A stretch of 64,000 nucleotides of DNA from Candidatus Planktophila lacus (GCF_002287925.1 NZ_CP016769.1:1240001-1304000); one strand, 5' to 3'; shown: positions 8,472-15,952, counted from the first letter of the stretch. A program made the numbers and translations. Notes: generated from the letters alone by a model not told the origin.

Positions 8472-9353
8472 TTACCAACTGCTCCAAGGCTTTGCGTAGG
8501 TATCAACGGTTTCAGCGAGCTTTTCCAAGCGTGGAATAGAGATTTCGCGCAGCGCCTTTGGAATATCAGGGGCTCCAACAATGTCGGCCCAAACCGCTCG
8601 TCCGGCAAGGAAACCGCTGGCTCCCCCAATTGCACAAGCCTTTACCGCATCATTAAAGAACGGTTGCTTAACTCCATTAGAAAGAACTACCCACGGAGAT
8701 CCAATCGCTTCTGAAATTCGTTCTGCATTCTTGGTTACTAAAGCAAGATCTCCTTCGCCATGAAAGGGAACCTCTGCTTTATACAAATCTGGCTTCCAGG
8801 TTGCAGCTTCTCTAGCGGCAAGAATTAACTCTTCTTCGCGATCAAAAGATCTTGAAGAATCAGTTGGTGGTTTCACGATTATTTCGATAATCGATGGCAG
8901 ACCAGATACTTCGCATAACTTGTTAAATTCGGCTACGAGTTTGGCGCGGCTATCCGGAGATTCATCGTTGCGCCACAGCACCAAGAATTTCAATCCAACG
9001 CTATTGATATCGCGCATTCTGATCGGATCAACATCAGGATCGACAGCGGTATCAGTAGCTGCACCACCAGCGGGCCCCACCAATAAATCAGCCGCAGCGA
9101 TTAATCCGCACGAGCCTTTTAGCGCACCCTGATTGATAATCGCATCAATGCCAAACTCTTGATCAACTAAGAGCGCTGATGCATATGGTGAAAGTTCGCG
9201 AGCGACATCTACTTTAAATTGAGTTAACTGTGAGTCAGGGACCGGTGTGCTCTGATGTGCCGCAAACATTCCGCGCAGAGCTTCACGTTGATCCACGGCA
9301 ACCATTGCAAGTGCACCAGATGGACGGGCTAATTTGGTAAGTGGTGCTCTCAT
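8472..9353 (-). CDS. yihT: Class I aldolase resembling sulfofructose-phosphate aldolase YihT
   Basis: A 293-residue TIM-barrel class I aldolase. Compared from memory with E. coli YihT it shares long collinear motifs: MVAVDQREALRGMF, LSPYASALLVDQ, LKFLVLWRNDE, DLYKAEVPFHGEG with the Schiff-base lysine at K192, and GASGFLAGRAVWA with Arg252. Length is the same within a residue or two. YihT splits 6-deoxy-6-sulfofructose-1-phosphate into DHAP and sulfolactaldehyde. Related tagatose-bisphosphate aldolases (LacD) are the main alternative, but the combination with a YihV-like kinase and with sulfolactate genes favours the sulfosugar substrate. The ATG overlaps the kinase stop (ATGA) and has an AAGGAG ribosome binding site. 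It is the last gene of the operon. Confidence 0.82.
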   Translation of the reverse strand: MRAPLTKLARPSGALAMVAVDQREALRGMFAAHQSTPVPDSQLTQFKVDVARELSPYASALLVDQEFGIDAIINQGALKGSCGLIAAADLLVGPAGGAATDTAVDPDVDPIRMRDINSVGLKFLVLWRNDESPDSRAKLVAEFNKLCEVSGLPSIIEIIVKPPTDSSRSFDREEELILAAREAATWKPDLYKAEVPFHGEGDLALVTKNAERISEAIGSPWVVLSNGVKQPFFNDAVKACAIGGASGFLAGRAVWADIVGAPDIPKALREISIPRLEKLAETVDTYAKPWSSW

Positions 9354-10243
9354 GATCTCTCCTTTAGGAATTTATCTAACTCTGCGGTATTTGGAATCTT
9401 CGATTGACCATCTAGGCCACGACAAGAAAGTGCGGCGACGGCATTGGCGCGCATTAAAGAAGCTTCGAGAGTGTGGCCTTGAATTACTTGAGCGAGAAGC
9501 GCTCCATGAAAAACATCGCCGGCGCCTAGCGTGCTTACAACATCAACGGCAAAGCCATCTGCGTGAACTAAGCCTGATTCACTTGAATAACCAGTACTTC
9601 CCGCAGAACCTTGCGTTGCAACCGTTATATTTTTTGCGTTAACCGAATCTCTTTCAACTGCTGCGCCCAGTTGAAGGTCGGGATAACGAAGCGCCATCTG
9701 TCGATCAGTTGGAACAAATAGATCTACTTCTGAAGCATCGAAATCAGCAACGTTATAGCCGGCATCAAATGAAATCTTCGGTCCGTTTCCACGAGCGATC
9801 TTTTCAGACTTTAAACGATTAATTCCAACGTGATCTACATGGAGCCACTCAGCCTGACTAATCAACTTCTTCGCCTGTGCGCTTAGATTCACTTGTTGCA
9901 TTGGTTGACGGGTACTAATTGCGCGTGCGCTATGGGCCTTCGAAGCAACGATTACGCTTCCTGATGTTGCGCTATCACCGATTGAAATCCCTGAAGTATC
10001 AACGCCTTCACGGGCAAAAATCCGCAGAACTTCTGCGCCATCTTCATCATCGCCAATTGTTCCGGCTATTGCCGTTGAAACTCCGAGGCGGCTTAGCGTC
10101 ACTGCGGCAACAGCTGCTGGGCCACCTCCTGCGCGCGCTATCTGGTGGGCTAAAACTCTTTCGTCTTCGCCTGGGTAGTTATCGACTAAGGCAATTGTGT
10201 CGATAGTTATTACGCCGAGACAAACAACTTGAATATTGCTCAA
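9350..10243 (-). CDS. yihV: PfkB-family sugar kinase resembling sulfofructose kinase YihV
   Basis: A 297-residue ribokinase-fold kinase. The N-terminal VCLGVITIDTI and ARAGGGPAAVAAVTLSRLG segments and the catalytic loop STLGAGDVFHGALLA (general base D243) are collinear with E. coli YihV, which phosphorylates 6-deoxy-6-sulfofructose at C1. It stands directly before the YihT-like aldolase, the order expected for a sulfo-EMP pathway. The start is TTG, overlapping the TGA of the regulator gene (TTGA). Other PfkB substrates (tagatose-6-phosphate, fructose-1-phosphate) cannot be excluded from sequence alone; the aldolase and the sulfolactate genes are the reason for the assignment. Confidence 0.75.
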   Translation of the reverse strand: MSNIQVVCLGVITIDTIALVDNYPGEDERVLAHQIARAGGGPAAVAAVTLSRLGVSTAIAGTIGDDEDGAEVLRIFAREGVDTSGISIGDSATSGSVIVASKAHSARAISTRQPMQQVNLSAQAKKLISQAEWLHVDHVGINRLKSEKIARGNGPKISFDAGYNVADFDASEVDLFVPTDRQMALRYPDLQLGAAVERDSVNAKNITVATQGSAGSTGYSSESGLVHADGFAVDVVSTLGAGDVFHGALLAQVIQGHTLEASLMRANAVAALSCRGLDGQSKIPNTAELDKFLKERS

Positions 10244-10956
10244 CGCTCATTCTTTTCATTTGCATCGGCAAGGGCTACTGCACGTGCGCCAGAAATATGT
10301 TGCAGCGTTAACTTAGAGACCAGTTCTCCATCTCTTGCTTCAATGGCATCCAAAATAGCGTTGTGCTCGCGCTTTGATACATCTGATCTGCCTGGCAAAC
10401 GCAAAGTGGTTTCCATCGACATCTTCATAACATCTTGTAAGACGTTGAGAGTCTGGTTGATAAATCTATTTTCGGCGATTCCGACGATTGTTAGGTGAAA
10501 CTTCGCATCTAACGCCTGCAATTGGTTGTAATCAATTGGCGTCGTTGAAGTAACTGTCTCGATCTGATTTAAAGTTGCACGAAGTAAGCGGATATCTTCC
10601 TTGGTTGCCTTTGCCGCTGCCCACTTTGATGCCGGAACTTCCAGAACTTCACGAGCATCAAAGAGCTCATTTAAGCCATGGGTGGTGGCCATCATCGAAG
10701 CGCGTAGTTCTTGCGCAACAATCGGTTCTTGAACAAAAGTGCCTTGTCCATGCTTTATTTGAACCAGACCTTGCGCCTGCAGAATATGCAGAGCTTCGCG
10801 TAGAGATGGACGACTAACTGCTAACAATTCCGCAAGGGTTCGCTCTGATGGCAAGCGGTCGTTGGGCTTTAGATTCTGAATTTCAATTAGTTCGATTAAT
10901 TGTGTAGCAATACGCGCTGCACGTTGTGGAGCAAGCGGGGTTACAGCGCTCATCAT
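10240..10956 (-). CDS. GntR-family transcriptional regulator, FCD (FadR-like) subfamily
   Basis: A 238-residue regulator. Residues about 10-80 form the winged helix-turn-helix (LPSERTLAELLAVSRPSLRE is the recognition region) and residues 95-235 the all-helical FCD ligand domain with the metal-binding set D150, H154, H198 and H220 intact. Such proteins usually bind a small carboxylate or sugar acid and repress neighbouring operons. It lies inside the importer-kinase-aldolase operon, so it is autoregulated if it acts on that promoter. TGGTnnnACC motifs before the isomerase, suyA and Gfo/Idh/MocA genes are the likely operators. An effector such as sulfolactate or a sulfosugar phosphate is a guess. 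AAAGGG precedes the ATGATG start. Confidence 0.88.
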   Translation of the reverse strand: MMSAVTPLAPQRAARIATQLIELIEIQNLKPNDRLPSERTLAELLAVSRPSLREALHILQAQGLVQIKHGQGTFVQEPIVAQELRASMMATTHGLNELFDAREVLEVPASKWAAAKATKEDIRLLRATLNQIETVTSTTPIDYNQLQALDAKFHLTIVGIAENRFINQTLNVLQDVMKMSMETTLRLPGRSDVSKREHNAILDAIEARDGELVSKLTLQHISGARAVALADANEKNER

Positions 10957-11772
10957 TTAACCCTTTACCGCTCCTGCTGTAAGACCAGCGATAAACGAGC
11001 GTTGCATCATGAGGTACATGATAACCATCGGAAGTGATGCCACCATTACCGCAGTGAAGAGCATCGAGAAGCTAACAAAGTATTCGCCGCGGTATGCCAA
11101 CATCGCAAGTGGCAGAGTTTTCTTATCTGATTCTTGAATAAGCAACAGTGGCCAGAGAAGATCGTTCCAGTTGATTACAAAGAGAAATATCGCTGTTGCA
11201 CCCATCGCAGGTCGGGATAACGGTAGGGCGATAGAGCGATAGATGCGAAGTGGCGATGCGCCATCTACTTCAGAAGCTTCATACATATCTCGAGATATCT
11301 CGCGAAAGAAAGCGGTAAGAATAAAGATAGAAATTGGCAGGGTTGTGGTCACATTAATGATCACTAAGCCAAAGAACGAGTTAGTCAGCCCCAAATCTCG
11401 GAAGATGTAATAGATCGGGACTAGGTTGATCTGGGCAGGAATTGCCAAACCGAGTGCAAATAAAGTTGCCAAGACTTTTCCGGAAACTGTGATCATTCTG
11501 GCGATAGCAAATGATGCCAGGCTGGCAAATAGCAAGGTGAAAATTACAGATAACAGGGTTACAACCACGCTATTTCTAAAGCTGACCTCTAAATCGCTTT
11601 CACTGATCAAGCGCTGGTAATTATCTAGATTCCAATTTTCTGGGAGAGAAAGCGGCTTGTTATAGACCTCAGAGTCAGTCTTAAAGGAACCCAAGACCAC
11701 AATAAGCGAAGGAATCAGAATTAGCGCAGCAAAGAAAGTAAGCGAGATTATTCGAGAACTCTTAAAGATCAT
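10957..11772 (-). CDS. Sugar ABC transporter permease, MalG/CarB type
   Basis: A 271-residue inner-membrane permease with six predicted membrane segments. The EAA loop, which docks on the ATPase, reads EASEVDGASPLRIYRSIALP. It pairs with the MalF-type permease and the binding protein upstream to import a sugar or sugar glycoside; the cluster suggests sulfoquinovose or its glyceryl glycoside. No ABC ATPase is encoded in the window, so a shared MsmK-type ATPase encoded elsewhere is implied. The gene itself is intact, but its first 56 codons and upstream region are duplicated in tandem just upstream (11911-12216). Without the duplication the two permease genes would be 10 bases apart. Confidence 0.9.
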   Translation of the reverse strand: MIFKSSRIISLTFFAALILIPSLIVVLGSFKTDSEVYNKPLSLPENWNLDNYQRLISESDLEVSFRNSVVVTLLSVIFTLLFASLASFAIARMITVSGKVLATLFALGLAIPAQINLVPIYYIFRDLGLTNSFFGLVIINVTTTLPISIFILTAFFREISRDMYEASEVDGASPLRIYRSIALPLSRPAMGATAIFLFVINWNDLLWPLLLIQESDKKTLPLAMLAYRGEYFVSFSMLFTAVMVASLPMVIMYLMMQRSFIAGLTAGAVKG

Positions 11773-12216
11773 TTCTTATCCCCTACTTCTCGTATCGTCC
11801 GCTAAATGCTCGGCGTTGTAGCCAAGTTATAAGCACCATAGTGGCCACCATAAAGATTGTCTGAGCTGCTGCGTAACCAAGGCGAAGTTCGTTAAACAAT
11901 GTGAAATAAAGATCAAGCGCTGGTAATTATCTAGATTCCAATTTTCTGGGAGAGAAAGCGGCTTGTTATAGACCTCAGAGTCAGTCTTAAAGGAACCCAA
12001 GACCACAATAAGCGAAGGAATCAGAATTAGCGCAGCAAAGAAAGTAAGCGAGATTATTCGAGAACTCTTAAAGATCATTTCTTATCCCCTACTTCTCGTA
12101 TCGTCCGCTAAATGCTCGGCGTTGTAGCCAAGTTATAAGCACCATAGTGGCCACCATAAAGATTGTCTGAGCTGCTGCGTAACCAAGGCGAAGTTCGTTA
12201 AACAATGTGAAATAAA
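11605..12216. repeat. Exact 306-bp tandem direct duplication inside the ABC permease pair
   Basis: Positions 11605-11910 and 11911-12216 are identical by eye, with no gap between copies. Each unit holds, in leftward order, the last 42-43 codons of the MalF-type gene, a 10-base spacer and the first 56 codons of the MalG-type gene. Because the unit boundaries lie inside the two genes, one complete copy of each gene survives. The extra material leaves a chimeric fragment between them. The perfect identity means either a very recent event or an assembly artefact. Confidence 0.93.
11827..12078 (-). pseudogene. Truncated MalG-type permease fragment created by the tandem duplication
   Basis: An 83-codon frame whose first 56 residues are identical to the N-terminus of the intact permease at 10957-11772. 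At the copy junction (11910/11911) it runs out of frame into the duplicated 3' end of the MalF-type gene and picks up 27 unrelated residues before a stop. It retains the ribosome binding site and start codon of the real gene, so it may be translated into a one-helix peptide, but it cannot form a permease. Confidence 0.88.
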
Positions 12217-12937
12217 CCAAGGTGCTGAAAATGCTTGTTGAGTTATTTGGTCCCGCGGTTGAATTTGTCATAACCATGATCAAATCGAAGGCGCGGAATG
12301 ATTGAATTGTTGTGTAGGCCATAACAACCAGAGTTGTTGGCATAGCCATCGGCCAGGTAATGCTGGTGAACTGCTTCCAGCGAGATGCGCCATCAACTTC
12401 AGCAGCCTCATACAACTCTTTTGGAATCTGCTGCAAGCCGGCGATATAGACAACCATCATCTGGCCGGTGTGGAACCAGACTTGGCTAAAGGCGATTGCG
12501 TAGAGCGCGCTGCTTTCGCTGCCTAGCCAGTTAAGTGCAAAAGATGGCAATCCAATGCTGTTAAAGAATAGGTTGATCGCACCGAAATTAGGGTCGTATA
12601 AGAAGAGCCAGATCATTCCGACAGAGACAGAAGAGAGAATTGTTGGGAAGAAGTAAAGAGTGCGAAGAGCAATATTGGTTTTGGAGTTTTTAACTAAGAA
12701 GACGGCAAATATCAAAGCTAGCGCGGTTTGGAATATAACAACCAGGAAGGTGAACTCGAGGTTATTTCCTAAAGTTTTGTAAAAGAGATCGTCATTGGTA
12801 AGTAAATTTGTAAAGTTTCTAAAGCCCACATTTTCAGGCTCGGTGATGCCATCCCAGCGGCGTGTGGCAAATTGCAGATTTTGCAGCGCTGGATATAGAT
12901 AGAAGGCAAGAAAAAGGATTAGCGCTGGTGCGCCCAT
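12089..12937 (-). CDS. Sugar ABC transporter permease, MalF/UgpA type
   Basis: A permease of at least 282 residues with about six membrane segments and the EAA loop YEAAEVDGASRWKQFTSITW. It is the first of the two importer permeases and follows the binding-protein gene. The ATG at 12937 falls within the first membrane segment. In frame upstream lies a basic stretch (TRKKRKKDALVYYV) of the kind that normally precedes that segment, so the true start is probably further upstream. No ATG, GTG or TTG is available there before the end of the binding-protein gene, only an ATT at 13037-13039, so the boundary is uncertain. A 15-bp perfect hairpin lies in this 100-base gap. The last 42 codons are included in the 306-bp duplication. 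Confidence 0.85.
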   Translation of the reverse strand: MGAPALILFLAFYLYPALQNLQFATRRWDGITEPENVGFRNFTNLLTNDDLFYKTLGNNLEFTFLVVIFQTALALIFAVFLVKNSKTNIALRTLYFFPTILSSVSVGMIWLFLYDPNFGAINLFFNSIGLPSFALNWLGSESSALYAIAFSQVWFHTGQMMVVYIAGLQQIPKELYEAAEVDGASRWKQFTSITWPMAMPTTLVVMAYTTIQSFRAFDLIMVMTNSTAGPNNSTSIFSTLVYFTLFNELRLGYAAAQTIFMVATMVLITWLQRRAFSGRYEK

Positions 12938-12986
12938 TACATAATAAACAAGCGCATCTTTCTTACGCTTTTTACGGGTAGCAGGA

Positions 12987-13017
12987 GTACCGCTCCCACC
13001 ATTGGTGGGAGCGGTAC
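12987..13017. promoter_or_regulatory. Perfect 15-bp inverted repeat between binding-protein and permease genes
   Basis: GTACCGCTCCCACCA and its exact reverse complement are separated by one base (13002), giving a 14-bp stem with a 3-base loop in RNA. There is no T-run on the downstream (leftward) side, so it is not a standard terminator. In importer operons such a hairpin after the binding-protein gene often stabilises its mRNA and lowers permease expression; that role is inferred here. Confidence 0.8.
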
Positions 13018-13038
13018 CGGTAGCTAGTTTGGTTTTAA

Positions 13039-14487
13039 TCAGCCAGCCAATTTCTGCTTGATCTGCTTAGAGAAGTCAGGCAGAACATCGTCTGGGCTCT
13101 TGCCACCAACGATTTGAATGAGGGCATCCTGAGTCAAATCTGAAACCGAAGTGTTCAGAATCAAGAAACGTGGAGCCAACATTGTGTTCTTAGCCTGGAA
13201 GGCAGATGTATTTAGCAAGTCAACGTTTGATGAGTAATCAACATCGAGAACGTTTACGTGCTGTGTGGTTGCAGTTGCGTAAATTGCTGCAACTGGACCT
13301 GTAGCCAAGTATGAAAGGAAGGATTTAGCAATGCGCTGATCCTTCGGATTTGACTTAGCATTTACGCTTAGGTTGAAGGTGTTGTTCATAATTCCTTCAG
13401 CGACAACTTTGCCATCTGTTAGAACCATGCTCATCAACTGCATCTTGCCGGTTAGCGCTGGGTTCAGAGTCTTGATAGATCCCATTGAGAATGTACCGGT
13501 AGGAAGAATTGGTGACTTACCTGTCGCGAACAAGTTGTAAGCAGCAGCTTCAGTAACACCTGTTGGGTTATCTGGGAAGCATCCTGCGTTACGTAGCTTG
13601 ACGTAGATATCTGCAACGCCCTTGAACCAAGTTGAAGTCAGATCGATCTTTCCTGAGTTCAAATCTGCCAAGTTTTCAGATAGCGCTTCGTAATCTGCTG
13701 CAGAGTTCATCAGAGCAGAGTTTGAGATCTGCGCTGCTTGTCCACGTGTTGCTCCTGGCCATGCAAGAGGAACATATCCCTTGGCCTTGGCATCCTTACA
13801 CCAGGCGACCCAACCAGTTAGGTTCTTAGGAATATCCCACTTCTCTTTTGCCCAGAGTTCAGTGTTATAGACAGGGTTGTTAAATAGGTAGTGATAAGGA
13901 ACTGCAAGTACGCGACCCTTATCGACTCCTGCTGTTAGACCCTTTGATACGAGGTTGCGCTTTACGAAACGCTCGTTAGTTAGATCTGCAGCAAGTCCGC
14001 TCTTAACGAAGTCGTTGAAGATTGAACCACGTGCTGCAGCGAATAGCGCAGCCTTTGGATTTGCAAGGATCTGCACACGTGCAGTTGCGTTGTAATCAGT
14101 TGTTGTCTTGATTACCTGAGTGATTTTTGTACCTGGGTACTTTGCTTCGTAAGCTGTAATGATCTTTTCGAAGTGAGCCTTATCTTCTGGGCGGTAGTGC
14201 CAGAATTCAATTGTTCCAGCTGGTGGAGCAATTTCCTTAATTGGAGCACCGAGGCTTGAGCTCAGGCGTACCTTCTGCCAAGTCAGTTTTCCATTTGATC
14301 CAGCCTTGCAAACAAGTGAAGTTGAACTTGTTCCTGTTGAAACTCCTTCAACCTTGCAAGCCTTTCCTAAGACTTCTCCAGCTGCAAATGCCGATGGCAA
14401 TGTCGAGACAGCGACTGCGAATGCAACCACAGCTACTGCGCCAAGGCGACGTGCACTAAAGGAAGTCATTCCTTGAGTTTTCATCAT
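13039..14487 (-). CDS. Extracellular sugar-binding protein of the ABC importer (family 1)
   Basis: A 482-residue secreted binding protein. The signal peptide covers about the first 36 residues (basic MTSFSARRLG, hydrophobic core, then PSAFAA). It is followed by a short module with two cysteines (GKACKVEG and LVCKAGS) ending GKLTWQKV, often seen on secreted actinobacterial proteins. From about residue 70 the family-1 solute-binding fold begins (GTIEFWHYRPEDKAHFEKII). ATG 14487 is chosen because AAAGGA stands 6 bases upstream and a signal peptide follows. The operon suggests sulfoquinovose or sulfoquinovosyl glycerol as ligand, which the sequence alone cannot prove. The gap to the following permease contains a strong hairpin. 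Confidence 0.9.
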   Translation of the reverse strand: MMKTQGMTSFSARRLGAVAVVAFAVAVSTLPSAFAAGEVLGKACKVEGVSTGTSSTSLVCKAGSNGKLTWQKVRLSSSLGAPIKEIAPPAGTIEFWHYRPEDKAHFEKIITAYEAKYPGTKITQVIKTTTDYNATARVQILANPKAALFAAARGSIFNDFVKSGLAADLTNERFVKRNLVSKGLTAGVDKGRVLAVPYHYLFNNPVYNTELWAKEKWDIPKNLTGWVAWCKDAKAKGYVPLAWPGATRGQAAQISNSALMNSAADYEALSENLADLNSGKIDLTSTWFKGVADIYVKLRNAGCFPDNPTGVTEAAAYNLFATGKSPILPTGTFSMGSIKTLNPALTGKMQLMSMVLTDGKVVAEGIMNNTFNLSVNAKSNPKDQRIAKSFLSYLATGPVAAIYATATTQHVNVLDVDYSSNVDLLNTSAFQAKNTMLAPRFLILNTSVSDLTQDALIQIVGGKSPDDVLPDFSKQIKQKLAG

Positions 14488-14522
14488 TGGTAGTCCTTTG
14501 CTAATCGAGGGTTTTAGTTGTT

Positions 14523-15923
14523 TTACCATTCTGTGAGGGGTATCCCTAACATCTTTGCCATTTGACGAATACCCGGACGCACATCTATCCACGAGATGAC
14601 TAGATGATGCGGATATCCGCCAGTGACTATTCCATTTACTAACGCAGCAGCATCAGGTTGAGTGATAACCGTTGCGGTATTACCTTGGAAGTGATTGGGA
14701 GCAGGGATAGATTCCCCTCGGCTCACAACCATTCGTAAACCCGTGCTGTTGCTCGGATCTACATCCCGATCAATACGGAACAGCGTTACTGGTCCGGTCT
14801 TGAGCGGAAAATTACCTGCAACGCCTAATTTGCGATTGCAGTGTGTTGTTTGCGTTGCATTCTGTGGATCTGCAGCTAACTTTGTCGCGGCGGACCCACA
14901 ATGCCAGAGTCGAACTAAACCTTTATCTGCATCTAGATCGACGATATCAACCAAGTAGTTTTCATCTGAACCAAGTGACTCGCAAACCATCATGGTTACA
15001 GCGCCCAGTACATCACGTTCGCAGGTTGTAACTGTGCCGCGATCTGAAAGGCGTCCCAGTGATGAACAGATGCAAGCACCCATATCGGTTGGAAATTCTG
15101 GCCAGCAACGGATAGCAATCGCATCCAGCGACTCTTCTTCGCGCCAGGTATCTAGCGCAACTTCAACTCCATAAACTTTCTTCGCTTCACCAACGTTTAC
15201 TGAAGATAGCGAAGGCTGTGCTGCCACTGCGTTTGCATAGGCTAATTCACGCTCTTCTTCCTTAACTTCAGCAATTCGGCCAAATGCATCAGTAATTGTT
15301 ATTTGACGAACATCAAGTCCAAAATACTTATTTAACTGCTGGCCATCAAATACGCAAGGAGTAAATCCAATTGGAGCATCTCCAACAGCGCCGATCTTCT
15401 TGCCCTTTAACCAAGCGAAAGCTTTTTCTACTTCACCAGCAGGTGCAAATTCTCCAACAATAGATTTTGGAGCAGTCGCCTCTGGAAGTTTGCCGGCGAG
15501 CGCATCACGAATTGCACTGCGCACATTCGCTTCATCGGCGTTTCCATGGATATGTCGAATTGATTGCCCAACATTCATCAAAGCATGTGCCGCAAGATTT
15601 ACGCCGCACATTGAATTTAACTTAAGTCTTTCGCCAACTTCACCTGGCTCGCGCATTGACCAACCAAGGATTGGTCCCTTTACTTTTCCAAAGAGTTCGA
15701 CTGCAGGTGATGCATCTGCAAATGAGGCCATAAATAAAATGTGAATGTCAGCCGCTGGAAGTTTTACCGCAGCGAGATCTTCAACTGTCATAACTAGTTC
15801 GGTTGGTCCAACTACCGATGCGCCTAGTTCATTTAACAGCGCACGCGCGCTATCAAAATTAGCCTGGGCGCAGGTCAGATCAAAGGTAGGTCGCGCTAAC
15901 GCGACGAGAGCTACAGTGCTCAA
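14523..15923 (-). CDS. L-fucose/L-arabinose isomerase-family protein, candidate sulfoquinovose isomerase
   Basis: A 466-residue protein of the FucI/AraA-like aldose-ketose isomerase family. Visible family segments are IRCWPEFPTDMGACICSSLG, TTCERDVLGAVTMMVCESLG, RLWHCGSAATKL and GGYPHHLVISW; the Glu, Asp and His residues there are those used by this fold to bind Mn2+. It is the first gene of the importer-kinase-aldolase operon, the place where an SQ-to-sulfofructose isomerase is needed, and no YihS-type (AGE-fold) isomerase is present. Isomerases of this fold have been reported in sulfoglycolysis variants, as I recall. The start is TTG with GGAGG 4 bases upstream; an operator-like motif ends 11 bases before it. 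Confidence 0.75.
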   Translation of the reverse strand: MSTVALVALARPTFDLTCAQANFDSARALLNELGASVVGPTELVMTVEDLAAVKLPAADIHILFMASFADASPAVELFGKVKGPILGWSMREPGEVGERLKLNSMCGVNLAAHALMNVGQSIRHIHGNADEANVRSAIRDALAGKLPEATAPKSIVGEFAPAGEVEKAFAWLKGKKIGAVGDAPIGFTPCVFDGQQLNKYFGLDVRQITITDAFGRIAEVKEEERELAYANAVAAQPSLSSVNVGEAKKVYGVEVALDTWREEESLDAIAIRCWPEFPTDMGACICSSLGRLSDRGTVTTCERDVLGAVTMMVCESLGSDENYLVDIVDLDADKGLVRLWHCGSAATKLAADPQNATQTTHCNRKLGVAGNFPLKTGPVTLFRIDRDVDPSNSTGLRMVVSRGESIPAPNHFQGNTATVITQPDAAALVNGIVTGGYPHHLVISWIDVRPGIRQMAKMLGIPLTEW

Positions 15924-15934
15924 TTTGCCTCCAG

Positions 15935-15952
15935 TGGTAAGACCTCTTGGTG
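15935..15952. promoter_or_regulatory. Operator-like motif upstream of the isomerase-importer operon
   Basis: TGGTAAGACCTCTTGGTG matches the motif before suyA (7278-7295) at 16 of 18 positions and in the same orientation relative to the downstream gene. It ends 11 bases before the TTG start and abuts the ribosome binding site, so a bound repressor would cover the transcription start region. Confidence 0.6.

Noticed and set aside
11827-12078. 83-codon frame as a separate small membrane protein gene
   Set aside because: It is a by-product of the 306-bp tandem duplication: 56 residues identical to the intact permease followed by out-of-frame sequence.
12987-13017. Hairpin as a Rho-independent terminator
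   Set aside because: No T-run follows it in the direction of transcription, and the permease genes it would cut off belong to the same importer.
13039-14592. Binding-protein frame starting at 14592
   Set aside because: The extra 35 residues are in the 3' end of the isomerase gene and would bury the signal peptide; ATG 14487 has a ribosome binding site.
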